Shown piece by piece: positions 39,833-49,904 of a stretch of DNA of 64,000 nucleotides (the first letter of the stretch is position 1; each line of letters starts with the position of its first letter). Source of the DNA: Streptantibioticus cattleyicolor NRRL 8057 = DSM 46488 (GTDB lineage Bacteria > Actinomycetota > Actinomycetes > Streptomycetales > Streptomycetaceae); NCBI RefSeq assembly GCF_000240165.1, contig NC_017586.1, forward strand, positions 1,674,001 through 1,738,000, given 5' to 3'. The notes beneath the pieces are model-generated. The model made no database searches and was not told where the DNA came from. It was given only the letters and a program-made list of their open reading frames with translations. A program made the translations under genes and the position numbers.

Positions 39833-40803
39833 GCGGCCACCTCGGCGAGGCGGGCGGCCTTGGTCTCCTCGTCGAGGAAGGAGGCGGTGAAGGAGTTGGC
39901 GGCGAGGGTGCGCAGCGTCTCGTCGTCCAGCCCCAGCGCCTCGCGCACCGCGGCGAAGTTGTCGTCCGCGTATCCGCCGAAGTACGCCGGGTCGTCGGAG
40001 TTGACGGTGACCAGCAGCCCGGCGTCGATCATGCGGCGCAGCGGGTGGTCGGCGAGGGTGTCCACGCAGCGCAGCCGGACGTTGGACAGCGGGCAGACGG
40101 TCAGCGGCACCTGTTCGCGCGCCAGGCGGTCGACGAGCGCCGGGTCCTCCAGGCAGCGCAGCCCGTGGTCGACGCGCTCGACGCCGAGTTCGTCCAGCGC
40201 CTCGGTGATGTAGGCGGGCGGGCCCTCCTCGCCGGCGTGGGCGACGCGGTGCAGCCCGGCCTCGGCGGCGAGCCGGTAGACCTCGCGGAACTTCGCCGGC
40301 GGGTGGCCGACCTCGGCCGAGTCCAGGCCGACGCCGTGGACGCGGTGCAGATGGGGGCGGGCGGACTCGAAGGTGGCCAGCGCCGATTCGGCGGACTGGT
40401 CGCGCAGGAAGCTCAGGATCAGCCGGGTGGTGACGCCGTGCCGGTGCTCGGCCTGGTCCAGGGCGCGGCCCAGCCCCTCGATCACGGTGCCGATGGGTAC
40501 GCCGCGGGAGGTGTGCGCCTGCGGGTCGAAGAAGATCTCGGCGTGGCGCACGCCTTGTGCGGCGGCCCGGCGCAGGTAGGCGTCGGCGAGGTCGTGGAAG
40601 TCGTCCTCGGTGCGCAGTACGGCGGTGAGCGCGTAGTACAGGTCGAGGAAGGACTGCAGGTCGCGGAAGGAGTAGGCGTGGCGCAGCTCCTCGGTGGAGG
40701 CGTAGGGCAGCGGCACGCCGTTGCGGGCGGCGAGGGCGAAGGCGAGCTCGGGTTCGAGGCTGCCTTCGATGTGCAGGTGGAGTTCGGCCTTGGGCAGGGG
40801 CAC
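39814..40803 (-). CDS. Adenosine deaminase family protein
   Basis: A 329-residue metal-dependent purine deaminase. The zinc site is AELHLHIEGSL (His9, His11), with VAHAGEEGPP and VERVDHGLRC supplying further ligands, and the catalytic Asp pair in TVNSDDPAYFGG. Adenosine or adenine as substrate cannot be separated by eye. The GTG start at 40803 has only a weak ribosome site. Its 3' end overlaps the convergent GH4 gene by 19 bases. Confidence 0.93.
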   Translation of the reverse strand: MPLPKAELHLHIEGSLEPELAFALAARNGVPLPYASTEELRHAYSFRDLQSFLDLYYALTAVLRTEDDFHDLADAYLRRAAAQGVRHAEIFFDPQAHTSRGVPIGTVIEGLGRALDQAEHRHGVTTRLILSFLRDQSAESALATFESARPHLHRVHGVGLDSAEVGHPPAKFREVYRLAAEAGLHRVAHAGEEGPPAYITEALDELGVERVDHGLRCLEDPALVDRLAREQVPLTVCPLSNVRLRCVDTLADHPLRRMIDAGLLVTVNSDDPAYFGGYADDNFAAVREALGLDDETLRTLAANSFTASFLDEETKAARLAEVAAYTFAD

Positions 40804-40885
40804 GAGAGATCACTTCACGGGTGCGGGGGCGGGAACGGCTGCCATGGTAAGCGCTTTCCGCCCCGGTGACGTGGGCCGGGTCCGG

Positions 40886-41785
40886 TCAGCGGCGTTTGGG
40901 GAACGGCACCCGGTCCAGGTCGCGGGCGATGGTCAGTTCACCGGTGAACCCGGCTTCGCGGGCCTCGGCGGCGTACGCCTCGGGGTCGGGGTAGCGCTGG
41001 GAGAAGTGGGTGAGCACCAGGTGGCGTACCCCGGCGCCGGCCGCGACCCGGGCGGCCTGGGCGGCGGTGAGGTGGCCGTACTCGTCGGCCAGCGCCTCGT
41101 CCGGGCCGAGGAAGGTGGACTCGATGACCAGCAGGTCGCAGCCGTCGGCGAGGGCGTGCACGTTGTCGCACAGGCGGGTGTCCATGACGAACGCGAAGCG
41201 CTGGCCGCGGCGGACCTCGCTGACCTCCTCCAGCCGGACGCCGCGCAGTTCGCCGTCGCGTTGCAGCCGGCCGACGTCCGGGCCGGCGATGCCGTGGGCG
41301 GCGAGCTTCTCCGGCAGCATGCGGCGGCCGTCGGGCTCCACCAGCCGGTAGCCGTAGGAATCCACCGGGTGCGAGAGCTTGCGGGCGGTGAGGGTGAACG
41401 CCGGGGTGACCGCCAGCTCGCCGTCGCCGATGACCGGCTCCTGGCGGATCACCGCGGTCTGACGGTAGGCGGTGGCGTACCGCAGGCGTTCGAAGAAGCG
41501 GGAGCCGGAGGCCGGGTAGTGGGCGGTGACCGGGTGCGGCACCCGGTCGAGGTTGATCCGCTGGACGACCCCGGCGACCCCGAGGCTGTGGTCGCCGTGG
41601 AAGTGGGTGACGCAGATGCGGGTCAGGTCGTGCGCGGCGACCCCGGCGAGCAGCATCTGGCGCTGGGTGCCCTCACCGGGGTCGAACAGGATCCCCTCGC
41701 CGTCCCACCGCAGCAGGTAGCCGTTGTGGTTGCGGTGGCGGGTGGGCACCTGGCTGGCGGTGCCCAGGACGACGAGTTCGCGCAT
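40886..41785 (-). CDS. rnz: tRNase Z
   Basis: A 299-residue ribonuclease Z of the metallo-beta-lactamase fold that removes the 3' trailer of tRNA precursors. The zinc motif is [34 protein letters not shown] is the N-terminus (in short pieces: [14 protein letters not shown]). VIESTFLG and LTHFSQRYP close the active site. It is the last of the HIT-tRNase Z pair; the HIT gene is 21 bp upstream. Confidence 0.95.
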   Translation of the reverse strand: MRELVVLGTASQVPTRHRNHNGYLLRWDGEGILFDPGEGTQRQMLLAGVAAHDLTRICVTHFHGDHSLGVAGVVQRINLDRVPHPVTAHYPASGSRFFERLRYATAYRQTAVIRQEPVIGDGELAVTPAFTLTARKLSHPVDSYGYRLVEPDGRRMLPEKLAAHGIAGPDVGRLQRDGELRGVRLEEVSEVRRGQRFAFVMDTRLCDNVHALADGCDLLVIESTFLGPDEALADEYGHLTAAQAARVAAGAGVRHLVLTHFSQRYPDPEAYAAEAREAGFTGELTIARDLDRVPFPKRR

Positions 41786-41806
41786 GACCGGATTCCGGTT
41801 TCTCCG

Positions 41807-42166
41807 TTATCCGGGGGGCCAGTTGAGGCCGCGTCCGCCGAGGAGGTGGGCGTGGGCGTGGAAGACGGTCTGGCCGGCGCCGCCGCCGGTGTTGAACACG
41901 ATGCGGTAGCCGGTGCCGTCCACCCGCTCGGCGGCGGCCACCTGGCCGGCCGTGGCGAGGACGTCGGCGGCGAGCTGCGGCGCCTGCTCGGCGAGCGAGG
42001 CGGCGTCCGGGTAGTGCGCCTTGGGGATCACCAGGACGTGCGTCGGGGCCTGGGGGTTGATGTCCCGGAAGGCGACCGTGGTGTCGTTCTCGTGGACGAT
42101 CGTCGCGGGCACGTCGCCCGCCACGATCTTGCAGAACAGGCAGTCGGCCTGCGGATCTCCCGCCAC
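41807..42166 (-). CDS. HIT-family nucleotide hydrolase
   Basis: A 119-residue histidine-triad protein (CxxC at DCLFCKIVAG; triad FHAHAHLLGG). HIT proteins hydrolyse or transfer nucleoside phosphates such as AMP-Lys or Ap4A. GTG at 42166 is preferred because GGGAG lies eight bases upstream; the longer frame (42202) adds non-conserved residues. It is read toward the rnz gene. Confidence 0.93.
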   Translation of the reverse strand: MAGDPQADCLFCKIVAGDVPATIVHENDTTVAFRDINPQAPTHVLVIPKAHYPDAASLAEQAPQLAADVLATAGQVAAAERVDGTGYRIVFNTGGGAGQTVFHAHAHLLGGRGLNWPPG

Positions 42167-42299
42167 GTTGGCGTCTCCCTTGCGAACCGGGTGGGCAGGC
42201 AACGGCGTTGGTGCCGTTGGTGCTTACGGGGCGCATGTTACCGGTCGGGGCGCGCCGGACGGGCGGCGCGCCCCTGGTGCCGCGTCGGCCCTCGCGCCG

Positions 42300-45200
42300 T
42301 CACGGCAGGGCGGGCGGGGTGCGGGCGGGCTGGGCGGCGAGGCGTTCCAGGGCCACCTCGATCGCGGTGTCGAGCTGGACGTCCCGGCCGGCCACCCGGT
42401 CCTGCGGGGTGGGGACGACCTCGATGTCCGGATCGACGCCGTGGTTCTCCAGGTCCCAGCCGAGGCTGTCGAACCAGATGGCGTACTTGGGCTGGGTGAC
42501 CAGGGTGCCGTCGACCAGGTGGTAACGGGAGTCGATGCCGACCACCCCGCCCCAGGTGCGGGTGCCCACCACCGGGCCGATGCCCAGTTCCTTGATGGCG
42601 GCGTTGACGATGTCGCCGTCGGAGCCGGAGAACTCGTCGGCCACCGCGACCACCGGGCCGCGCGGGGCGTCCAGCGGGTAGCTGGAGGGACGCGCGCCCC
42701 GGGGCACGTCCCAGCCGACCACCCGGCGGACCAGTTTCTCGATCACCAGTTGCGAGGTGTGGCCGCCGCGGTTCTCCCGCAGGTCCACCACGAGCCCCTC
42801 GCGGGCCACCTCGATCCGCAGGTCGCGGTGGAGCTGCGCCCAGCCGTACCCCTGCATGTCGGGGACGTGCAGGTAGCCCAGGCGGCCGGCGGAGCGTTCG
42901 TGGACGTGGGCGCGGCGGCCGGCCACCCAGTCGTGGTAGCGCAGCGGCTCCTCGTCGGCGATGGGGACCACCACCACCGCGCGCGGCTCGCCGGTGGCGC
43001 CGACGACGGTCAGCTCGACGGGCTTGCCCGCGGTGCCGACCAGCAGCGGGCCGGGCCCGGCGACCGGGTCGACCGGCCGGCCGTCCACCGCGAGCAGGGC
43101 GTCCCCGGCGCGTACCGCGACCCCCGGGGCGGCCAGCGGGGAGCGGGCGCCCGGGTCGGAGGTCTCCGAGGGGAGCACCCGGGCCACCCGCCACACCCCG
43201 TCGCCGTCGCGCACCAGGTCGGCGCCGAGCAGCCCCTGGCGGTGCAGGGCGTCCCCCCGGCCGCGCGGCGGGACGACGTAGGCGTGCGAGGTGCCCAGTT
43301 CGCCGTGGACCTCCCACAGCAGGTCGCACAGGTCGTCATGGGTGGCGACCCGGTCCAGCAGAGGGCGGTAGCGGTCCAGCACCCCGTCCCAGTCGACGCC
43401 GCCGAGGTCGGGGCGCCAGAAGTTGTCCCGCATCAGGCGGCCGGTCTCGGCGTACATCTGGCGCCATTCCGCGGCCGGTTCGACGGTCACCCGGATCCGG
43501 GAGAGGTCCACGGTGACCGCGCTGTCGCCGTCCTCGTCGTCGGCCTTGGCGTCGGAGGGCACCACGCGCAGCTTGCCGCCGGAGGTGAGCAGCAGCCGGC
43601 GGCCGTCGCCGGTGACCGCGAAGTCGTCCACGTCCTCGGCGAGTTCCTCGGCGCGCAGCCGGTCGAGGTCGAACCGCTCCAGCGTGGTGGCCGGCGGGGT
43701 GGCCTGCGGGGTGGCCAGGGCGGCGCCGAGGACGCCGTGCAGCGGGTGGCGCAGCCACAGCACCCCGCCGGCCGCGGCGCGCAGCGTGGAGCAGCGGCCG
43801 GCCTCCACCGGGAACGGCACGATGCGGTCGGCGAGTCCGTCGAGGTCGAGCCGGGTGACCGGGACCCGGCGTTCGCCGTCCTCGGGGTGGCCCTCGTCGT
43901 GGCGTTCGCCCTCCGCCCGGTCGTCGGCGCCGCCGCCGAGCGGCCGGCCGTGGCGCTGCGGGCCGAACGGCGAGGGGGTGTCGGCGGCCAGCGTGATCAG
44001 GTAGGGGCGGCAGGCGTTGGGGAACGACAGGTCGAAGACGTGGGCGTCGTAGACCGGGTCGAAGGCGCGCTCGGAGAGGAACGCCAGGTGCTTGCCGTCG
44101 GCGGTGAAGGCCGGCGAGAAGTCGTTGAAGCGCAGCGGGGTGGCGTCGCAGACGGCGAGCGTGGTGGTGTTGGCCAGCCGCAGCTGGCGCAGCGGCGCCG
44201 GGCCGGGCTGGGACCAGGCGAGCCAGCCGGAGTCCGGGGAGAAGACCAGCCCGCTCGCCTCCCCGTGCTCGCTGTCGGAGACCCGCCGCACCTCGCCGGT
44301 CTCCCGTTCCACCAGCAGCACCCGGCCGTCGTGGGAGGCGACGGCGACGCGGCGGCCGTCGGGCGAGACGGCGAGTTCGAGCACCCGGCCGAGGCGGCCG
44401 GCGGCGAGGCGGTGCGGCGGAGCGGTGGCGTCGGTGCGGCCGGTCTCGGCGCCGGAGCCGGTGGCCGGGGCGAACTCCAGCGCGTCCTCGCCCTCGGCGT
44501 CGGTCACCCAGACCACGTGCGGCTCGCCCTCGCCGCCCTTGCGGAAGACCCGGGGCAGCCGGGCCCGTACCCCCGGGGTGGCGGCGAGCGCGCGGGCCGG
44601 GCCCTCGCGGTGGGTGAGCCAGTGGACGGTGCCGCGTACCTCGACGGCGCTGCCGCGGCCGGTGTGGTCGGGGTGGGCGTCGCCGAGGTGGTGGGCGGCG
44701 CGGACGGGGTAGGGCTGGAGGTCGGTGCGCTGGCCGCCGAGGCGGACCTGGAGCGGGCGCGGTTCGGCGTCGAGGGAGTCGAGCAGGTGGAGCCGGCCGC
44801 CGCTGGTGTAGGCGACCCGGGTGCCGTCGGTGGCCGCGTGGCGGGCGTAGAAGCCGTCCAGCGGGGTGTGGCGGCGCAGGTCGGAGCCGTCCGGGAGGCT
44901 GGAGTAGAGGGCGCCGGTGCCCTCGTGGTCGGAGAGGAAGGCGATCCGGGCCGGGCCGCCGCCGCCCGAGACCCACAGCGGGCACTCGATGTTGCCGTCG
45001 AGTGCGGCGTGGACGCGGTGGAAGGTGCCGGTGCCGTCCGGGTCGAGCCACAGCTTGCCCGCGGTGCCGCCGCGGTACCGCTTCCAGGTGGCCGCCTCCC
45101 GGCCCATGGAGACCGACTGGAGCAGCACCGCCCCGTCGGGCCCGAAGGCGACGCCGCCCACCGGTCCGTACGGCAGGGTGCGGGCCGGGCCGCCGTCCAG

Positions 45201-45563
45201 CGGGACCGCCCGGGCCCAGGTGCGGCGCGACGACACCTCGCCGTGCGCGGTGACCGCCAGCACCTCGCCCCGCGGGGTCCAGCCGAGCACCCTCGTCTGC
45301 CAACTGCCCCAGTACGTCAGGCGTTTGGCGGGGCCGCCGTCGACCGGGGCGAAGTGCACCTCGGGTGCGCCGTCCCGGGTCGAGGTGTAGGCGATGTGCT
45401 CGCCGTCCGGGGAGATCCGCGGGTGGTCGACCGGCATGTTGTCGGCGCTGACCCGCCAGGCCCGCCCGCCGTCGAGCGGGGCCGCCCAGACGTCGTCCTC
45501 GGCCGTGAAGGTGATCAGGTCGCCGTGCGGATGCGGATACCTCAGGTACGAAGGGTGCGTCAC
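42300..45563 (-). CDS. Tricorn protease homologue
   Basis: A 1087-residue serine protease with a beta-propeller N-terminal half (about 1-700; repeated SPDG motifs) followed by a C1 domain, a PDZ domain and the C2 catalytic domain. Family catalytic residues are visible in GTSHAYV (Ser-His pair), EFSGSDGDIV (nucleophile Ser and Asp) and HGVDPDIEVVP (Glu). Tricorn proteases break down oligopeptides downstream of larger proteases. The start GTG at 45563 is likely leaderless: TAGTGT lies seven bases upstream. A GTG nine bases further is an alternative. Confidence 0.95.
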   Translation of the reverse strand: MTHPSYLRYPHPHGDLITFTAEDDVWAAPLDGGRAWRVSADNMPVDHPRISPDGEHIAYTSTRDGAPEVHFAPVDGGPAKRLTYWGSWQTRVLGWTPRGEVLAVTAHGEVSSRRTWARAVPLDGGPARTLPYGPVGGVAFGPDGAVLLQSVSMGREAATWKRYRGGTAGKLWLDPDGTGTFHRVHAALDGNIECPLWVSGGGGPARIAFLSDHEGTGALYSSLPDGSDLRRHTPLDGFYARHAATDGTRVAYTSGGRLHLLDSLDAEPRPLQVRLGGQRTDLQPYPVRAAHHLGDAHPDHTGRGSAVEVRGTVHWLTHREGPARALAATPGVRARLPRVFRKGGEGEPHVVWVTDAEGEDALEFAPATGSGAETGRTDATAPPHRLAAGRLGRVLELAVSPDGRRVAVASHDGRVLLVERETGEVRRVSDSEHGEASGLVFSPDSGWLAWSQPGPAPLRQLRLANTTTLAVCDATPLRFNDFSPAFTADGKHLAFLSERAFDPVYDAHVFDLSFPNACRPYLITLAADTPSPFGPQRHGRPLGGGADDRAEGERHDEGHPEDGERRVPVTRLDLDGLADRIVPFPVEAGRCSTLRAAAGGVLWLRHPLHGVLGAALATPQATPPATTLERFDLDRLRAEELAEDVDDFAVTGDGRRLLLTSGGKLRVVPSDAKADDEDGDSAVTVDLSRIRVTVEPAAEWRQMYAETGRLMRDNFWRPDLGGVDWDGVLDRYRPLLDRVATHDDLCDLLWEVHGELGTSHAYVVPPRGRGDALHRQGLLGADLVRDGDGVWRVARVLPSETSDPGARSPLAAPGVAVRAGDALLAVDGRPVDPVAGPGPLLVGTAGKPVELTVVGATGEPRAVVVVPIADEEPLRYHDWVAGRRAHVHERSAGRLGYLHVPDMQGYGWAQLHRDLRIEVAREGLVVDLRENRGGHTSQLVIEKLVRRVVGWDVPRGARPSSYPLDAPRGPVVAVADEFSGSDGDIVNAAIKELGIGPVVGTRTWGGVVGIDSRYHLVDGTLVTQPKYAIWFDSLGWDLENHGVDPDIEVVPTPQDRVAGRDVQLDTAIEVALERLAAQPARTPPALP

Positions 45564-45637
45564 CCTTGCCACACTAAACACGTGCGGCGTGGCGGACGAC
45601 CGGTTTCGTGATCCGCGAACGGCCCCTTGGCGCCCGC

Positions 45638-46393
45638 TCAGTCCGGGGCGCCCCAGCGGCCGGTGCGGCCCAGCAGCAGCGCGGTGGCGGCCACCCCCGC
45701 GGTGGAGGTGCGCAGCACGGTGGGGCCCAGGCGGCAGGGGGCGGCGCCGGCATCCGCGAAGGCGGCCAGCTCGTCGGGGGCGACGCCGCCTTCCGGGCCG
45801 ACGACCAGGACGATCTCGCCGCGCTTCGGCAACGGGGCGGCGGCCAGCGGGGCGGCGCCCTCCTCGTGCAGGACGGCGGCGAAGTCGGCCCCGGCCAGCA
45901 GCCCGGCCACCTGACGGGTCGTCATAAGGTCGTGGACGACGGGGAATCGCAGCCGCCGCGCCTGCTTGCCGGCCTCCCGCGCGGTGGCCCGCCACTTGGC
46001 CAGCGCCTTGACGCCGCGCTCGCCCTTCCACTGCGTCACGCACCGCCCGGCGGCCCACGGCACGACGGCGTCCACGCCGGTCTCGGTCATCGTCTCCACC
46101 GCCAGCTCGCCCCGGTCGCCCTTGGGCAGCGCCTGGACGACGGTGATGCGCGGCGCCGGATCCGGCTCCCGGCGGACCTCGGCGACCTCGGCCTCCAGCC
46201 AGTCCTTGCCCTCGACGGCGGCCACCGTGCCGTAGGCGCCGGTGCCCTCCCCGTCGGTGAGCACGATCTCCTCGCCGACGCGCAGCCGGCGCACCGAGAC
46301 GGCGTGCCGGCCCTCCGGCCCGTCGAGCACCACGCGGGTGCCGGGGGCGGCGGGCAGCGCGCCGGGCGGGACGACGAAGACGGGGGCGGTCAC
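45638..46393 (-). CDS. rsmE: 16S rRNA m3U1498 methyltransferase
   Basis: A 251-residue SPOUT-class rRNA methyltransferase. VVQALPKGDRGELAVETMTETGV is an N-terminal conserved stretch (in part LPKGDRGE), with IVLVVGPEGGVAPDEL and LGPTVLRTSTAGVAATALL as the SAM-binding knot. GTG at 46393 overlaps the nitronate monooxygenase stop (GTGA), so both genes are coupled. Confidence 0.95.
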   Translation of the reverse strand: MTAPVFVVPPGALPAAPGTRVVLDGPEGRHAVSVRRLRVGEEIVLTDGEGTGAYGTVAAVEGKDWLEAEVAEVRREPDPAPRITVVQALPKGDRGELAVETMTETGVDAVVPWAAGRCVTQWKGERGVKALAKWRATAREAGKQARRLRFPVVHDLMTTRQVAGLLAGADFAAVLHEEGAAPLAAAPLPKRGEIVLVVGPEGGVAPDELAAFADAGAAPCRLGPTVLRTSTAGVAATALLLGRTGRWGAPD

Positions 46394-47457
46394 CGGGCCC
46401 GCCCCGGGGTGCGCGCGCCGCGGGCCTCGGCCAGCTCGGCGGCGAGGACGCGGACGAGTTCGGCGGCGGGCAGCTCGCGGGCGAGCCGGTGGCCCTGCCC
46501 GGCCCACAGCGCCATCGCCTCGGTGTCGCCGGCCGCCGCGGCGGCCTTGCGCAGCGGGCTGGTCAGGTGGTGGACGGCCGGGTAGGCGGCCGGGGCGGCC
46601 GGGCCGTGCTCGCGCAGGAAGCGGTTGACCAGCCCGCGGGCCGGGCGGCCGGAGAAGGCCCGGGTCAGCTCGGTGCGGTCGTAACCAGGATCGGTCAGCG
46701 CCCGCTTGTGCAGCGGGTGGGCGCCGGATTCCGCGGTGGCCAGGAAGGCGGTGCCGAGCTGGGCCGCCTCGGCGCCGGCCGCCAGCACCGCCGCGATCCC
46801 CCGGCCGTCCATGATCCCGCCGGCCGCGATCACCGGCAGCCCGGCCGCCTCGCGGACCGCGGGCAGCAGCGCCTGAAGCGTCGTCGCGGTGGCGTCCCGG
46901 CCCGGGTCGTCGTGGTGGCGGCCCTGGTGGGCGCCGGCCTCGGTGCCCTGGGCGCAGACCGCGTCCGCCCCGGCCCGGCGGGCCGCGACCGCCTCGGCGG
47001 CGGAGGTGACGGTGACCACGGTGTACGTACCGGCCCGGCGCAGCGCCTCGACCACGGCGGGCTCCGGGCAGCCGAAGGTGAAGCTCACCACCGGCACCGG
47101 ATCCGCCAGCAGCAGCGCGACCTTGGCGTCGTAGGCGTCGTCATCGCCCGCGCCGGGGTCGCCGAGCGCGGTGCCGTACCGGTCGGCCTCGGGGGCCAGC
47201 CGGGCGGCGTAGGCGGCGACGGCGGCCGGGTCGGCGGCGGGCTGCGGCAGGAAGACGTTGACCCCGAACGGCCGCGCGGTCAGCGCGCGTACCTCCGCGA
47301 TCTCCCGCCGCACCGCCTCCGGCGTCTTGTACCCGGCGGCGAGGAAGCCCAGGCCACCGGCGCCGCTCACCACGGCGGCGAGCGCCGGGCCGGAGGCCCC
47401 GCCGGCCATCGGCGCCTGGACGACGGGCAGCGGCAGCAGCTCGGTCAGGGTTGGCAT
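46390..47457 (-). CDS. Nitronate monooxygenase family flavoprotein
   Basis: A 355-residue FMN-dependent TIM-barrel enzyme (NPD/nitronate monooxygenase). LPVVQAPMAGGASGPALAA is the N-terminal FMN-binding segment. GADAVCAQGTEAGAHQGRH carries the catalytic His. IAAGGIMDGRGIAAVLAAGAEAAQLGTAF is the C-terminal phosphate-binding part (in short: AAGGIMDGRG). It is coupled to rsmE by an overlapping GTGA. Confidence 0.93.
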   Translation of the reverse strand: MPTLTELLPLPVVQAPMAGGASGPALAAVVSGAGGLGFLAAGYKTPEAVRREIAEVRALTARPFGVNVFLPQPAADPAAVAAYAARLAPEADRYGTALGDPGAGDDDAYDAKVALLLADPVPVVSFTFGCPEPAVVEALRRAGTYTVVTVTSAAEAVAARRAGADAVCAQGTEAGAHQGRHHDDPGRDATATTLQALLPAVREAAGLPVIAAGGIMDGRGIAAVLAAGAEAAQLGTAFLATAESGAHPLHKRALTDPGYDRTELTRAFSGRPARGLVNRFLREHGPAAPAAYPAVHHLTSPLRKAAAAAGDTEAMALWAGQGHRLARELPAAELVRVLAAELAEARGARTPGRAR

Positions 47458-47484
47458 GGCTCCATCCTGGCACGGCCGGCCGCG

Positions 47485-47509
47485 GCGCCCCCGGGCGGCC
47501 CGGGGGCGC
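47485..47509. terminator. Hairpin after dnaJ
   Basis: GCGCCCCCGGG-CGG-CCCGGGGGCGC, two perfect 11-bp arms, lies 12 bases past the dnaJ stop on the minus strand. It is a likely terminator separating hrcA-dnaJ from the nitronate monooxygenase gene. There is no T-run, which is common in streptomycetes. Confidence 0.75.
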
Positions 47510-47521
47510 TCCTGGAACGGC

Positions 47522-48664
47522 TCAGCGGCCGTTGAAGGCGTCCTTCAGCCGGGAGAAGAGCCCCTGCTGGCCGGGCTGGAAGTGGCCGGAGGGGCGCTCC
47601 TCGCCGCGCAGCACGGCCAGCCGCCGCAGCAGCTCCTCCTGCTCGGCGTCGAGCTTGGTCGGGGTCTGCACCTCGACGTGGACCACCAGGTCGCCCCGGC
47701 CGCCGCCGCGCAGGTGGGTGATGCCGCGCTGGTGCAGCGGGATCGACTGGCCGGACTGGGTGCCGGGCCGGATGTCCACCTCCTCCAGGCCGTCCAGCGT
47801 CTCCAGCGGCACCTTGGTGCCGAGCGCGGCGGCCGTCATGGGGATGGTCACCGTGCAGTGCAGGTCGTCGCCGCGCCGCTGGAAGACCTGGTGCGGCAGC
47901 TCGCGGATCTCCACGTACAGGTCACCGGCGGGGCCGCCGCCGGGGCCGACCTCGCCCTCGCCGGCCAGCTGGATGCGGGTGCCGTTGTCCACACCGGCCG
48001 GGATCTTGACGGTGAGGGTGCGCCGGGACCGGATCCGGCCGTCGCCGGCGCACTCCGGGCACGGGGTCGGCACCACGGTGCCGAAGCCCTGGCACTGCGG
48101 ACACGGCCGGGAGGTCATCACCTGGCCGAGGAAGGAACGGGTCACCTGGGAGACCTCGCCCCGGCCGCGGCACATGTCGCAGGTCTGCGCCGCGGTGCCC
48201 GGGGCGGCGCCCTCACCGGCACACGTGGTGCAGGTGACGGCGGTGTCGACCTGGATCTCCTTGGTGGTGCCGAAGGCCGCCTCGTCCAGCTCGATCTCCA
48301 GCCGGATCATCGCGTCCTGGCCGCGCCGGGTGCGCGAACGCGGGCCGCGCTGGGACGCCGTGCCGAAGAAGGCGTCCATGATGTCGCTGAAGTTGCCGAA
48401 GCCCGCGCCGAAGCCGCCGGCGCCCGCGCCGCCGGCCCCGCCGGAGGCGGACAGCGGATCGCCGCCGAGGTCGTAGATCTGCTTCTTCTGCGGATCGGAG
48501 AGGACCTCGTAAGCGGCGTTGATCTCCTTGAACCGCTCCTGGGTCTTGGGGTCCGGGTTGACGTCCGGGTGGAGCTCGCGAGCGAGTCGGCGGAACGCCT
48601 TCTTGATCTCGTCCTGTCCGGCGTCACGCCGGACGCCCAGGACCGCGTAGTAGTCCGTCGCCAC
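47522..48664 (-). CDS. dnaJ: Chaperone DnaJ (DnaJ2)
   Basis: A 380-residue type I DnaJ. The J domain with HPD is at about 3-65 (ELHPDVN). A Gly/Ala-rich region ([14 protein letters not shown]) follows, then four zinc-finger CxxCxGxG repeats ([32 protein letters not shown]), then the C-terminal substrate-binding domains. GTG at 48664 directly follows the hrcA TAA with no gap, so it is translationally coupled to hrcA. The unit is probably under HrcA control. Confidence 0.97.
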   Translation of the reverse strand: MATDYYAVLGVRRDAGQDEIKKAFRRLARELHPDVNPDPKTQERFKEINAAYEVLSDPQKKQIYDLGGDPLSASGGAGGAGAGGFGAGFGNFSDIMDAFFGTASQRGPRSRTRRGQDAMIRLEIELDEAAFGTTKEIQVDTAVTCTTCAGEGAAPGTAAQTCDMCRGRGEVSQVTRSFLGQVMTSRPCPQCQGFGTVVPTPCPECAGDGRIRSRRTLTVKIPAGVDNGTRIQLAGEGEVGPGGGPAGDLYVEIRELPHQVFQRRGDDLHCTVTIPMTAAALGTKVPLETLDGLEEVDIRPGTQSGQSIPLHQRGITHLRGGGRGDLVVHVEVQTPTKLDAEQEELLRRLAVLRGEERPSGHFQPGQQGLFSRLKDAFNGR

Positions 48665-49684
48665 TTACGACTCCGCCAGGATCTGTCCGACGTACCTCGC
48701 CACTGCGCGTACCGCTCCCATCGTTCCGGGGTAGTCCATCCGGGTCGGTCCGACCACGCCCAGCCGGGCGACCGCCTCGTCGCCCGAACCGTAACCCACC
48801 GCGATGACCGATGTGGAGTTCAGGCCCTCATGCGCGTTCTCGTGACCGATTCGTACCGTTACGCCACTGTCCTTCGCCCCTTCTCCGAGGAGTTTGAGCA
48901 GGACGACCTGTTCCTCCAGGGCCTCCAGGACCGGGCGGATGGTGAGGGGGAAGTCATGGGCGAACCGCGTCAGGTTGGCGGTGCCGCCGAGCATGATCCG
49001 TTCCTCGGTCTCCTCCACCAGCGTCTCCAGCAAGGTGGCGAGCACCACGGAGACCGTCGGACGGTCGTCGTGCTCGAAGGAGTCCGGCAGGTCCTGCACG
49101 AGCGAGGGGACGTCGGTGAAGCGGCGGCCGACCACCCGGCTGTTGAGCCGGGCCCGCAGATCGGCCAGGACCGTCTCGCCGACCGGCGCCGGGCAGTCCA
49201 CCAGGCGCTGCTCGACCCGTCCGGTGTCGGTGATCAGGACGAGCATCACCCGTGCGGGGGCCAGCGAGAGCAGCTCCACGTGGCGCACCGTCGAGCGGGT
49301 CAGCGACGGGTACTGCACCACCGCCACCTGCCGGGTGAGCTGGGCCAGCAGCCGTACCGTGCGGGCCACCACGTCGTCCAGGTCGACCGCGCCGTCCAGG
49401 AAGTTCTGGATGGCGCGGCGCTCGGCGGCCGACAGCGGCTTGACGCCGGCCAGCCGGTCGACGAAGAGGCGGTAGCCCTTGTCGGTCGGGATCCGCCCGG
49501 CGCTGGTGTGGGGCTGCTGGATGAACCCCTCCTCCTCCAGCACCGCCATGTCGTTGCGCACGGTGGCGGGCGACACGCCGAGCTTGTGCCGCTCGGTGAG
49601 CGCCTTGGAACCGACGGGTTCCTCGGTGCCGACGTAGTCCTGGACGATGGCGCGCAGGACTTCGAGTCTGCGTTCGCTCAGCAC
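48665..49684 (-). CDS. hrcA: Heat-shock repressor HrcA
   Basis: A 339-residue repressor of class I heat-shock genes, acting at CIRCE elements. The N-terminal winged helix shows [19 protein letters not shown] and [31 protein letters not shown]. The rest is the HrcA core. The GTG start at 49684 follows GGAGGT by six bases. A perfect CIRCE sits 40 bases upstream, so it represses itself and dnaJ. Confidence 0.97.
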   Translation of the reverse strand: MLSERRLEVLRAIVQDYVGTEEPVGSKALTERHKLGVSPATVRNDMAVLEEEGFIQQPHTSAGRIPTDKGYRLFVDRLAGVKPLSAAERRAIQNFLDGAVDLDDVVARTVRLLAQLTRQVAVVQYPSLTRSTVRHVELLSLAPARVMLVLITDTGRVEQRLVDCPAPVGETVLADLRARLNSRVVGRRFTDVPSLVQDLPDSFEHDDRPTVSVVLATLLETLVEETEERIMLGGTANLTRFAHDFPLTIRPVLEALEEQVVLLKLLGEGAKDSGVTVRIGHENAHEGLNSTSVIAVGYGSGDEAVARLGVVGPTRMDYPGTMGAVRAVARYVGQILAES

Positions 49685-49724
49685 GCGCGCACCTCCAAGC
49701 CGTGGGTCCGACGGGTCCTTCCCC

Positions 49725-49751
49725 CTGGCACTCAGCCGATGCGAGTGCCAG
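49725..49751 (-). promoter_or_regulatory. CIRCE element
   Basis: CTGGCACTC-N9-GAGTGCCAG is a perfect 9+9+9 inverted repeat matching CIRCE (TTAGCACTC-N9-GAGTGCTAA) at the seven central positions of each arm. It lies in the leader region of hrcA-dnaJ, so HrcA should repress the operon here. Confidence 0.95.
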
Positions 49752-49904
49752 ATTCCCTGAGCCAGTGTACGGCCGGGTAGCAAGGGGTGGGCAAGGGCCG
49801 CCGCGTGCCGGACCGTTCCGCGGCGCGCGTCACGGTACCGCGCGCGGGCGCGGAGCGGCACGGTCGCCGGGCGGGACGACGTGCGTCCGGCTAGCGTGCC
49901 GGGC

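Noticed and set aside
37274-40803. Natural-product cluster around the PfkB/GH4/deaminase genes
   Set aside because: No synthase, tailoring or resistance genes; the genes fit sugar and purine catabolism.
42021-45611. Plus-strand frame of 1196 codons
   Set aside because: Antisense to the tricorn gene, which carries all family motifs.
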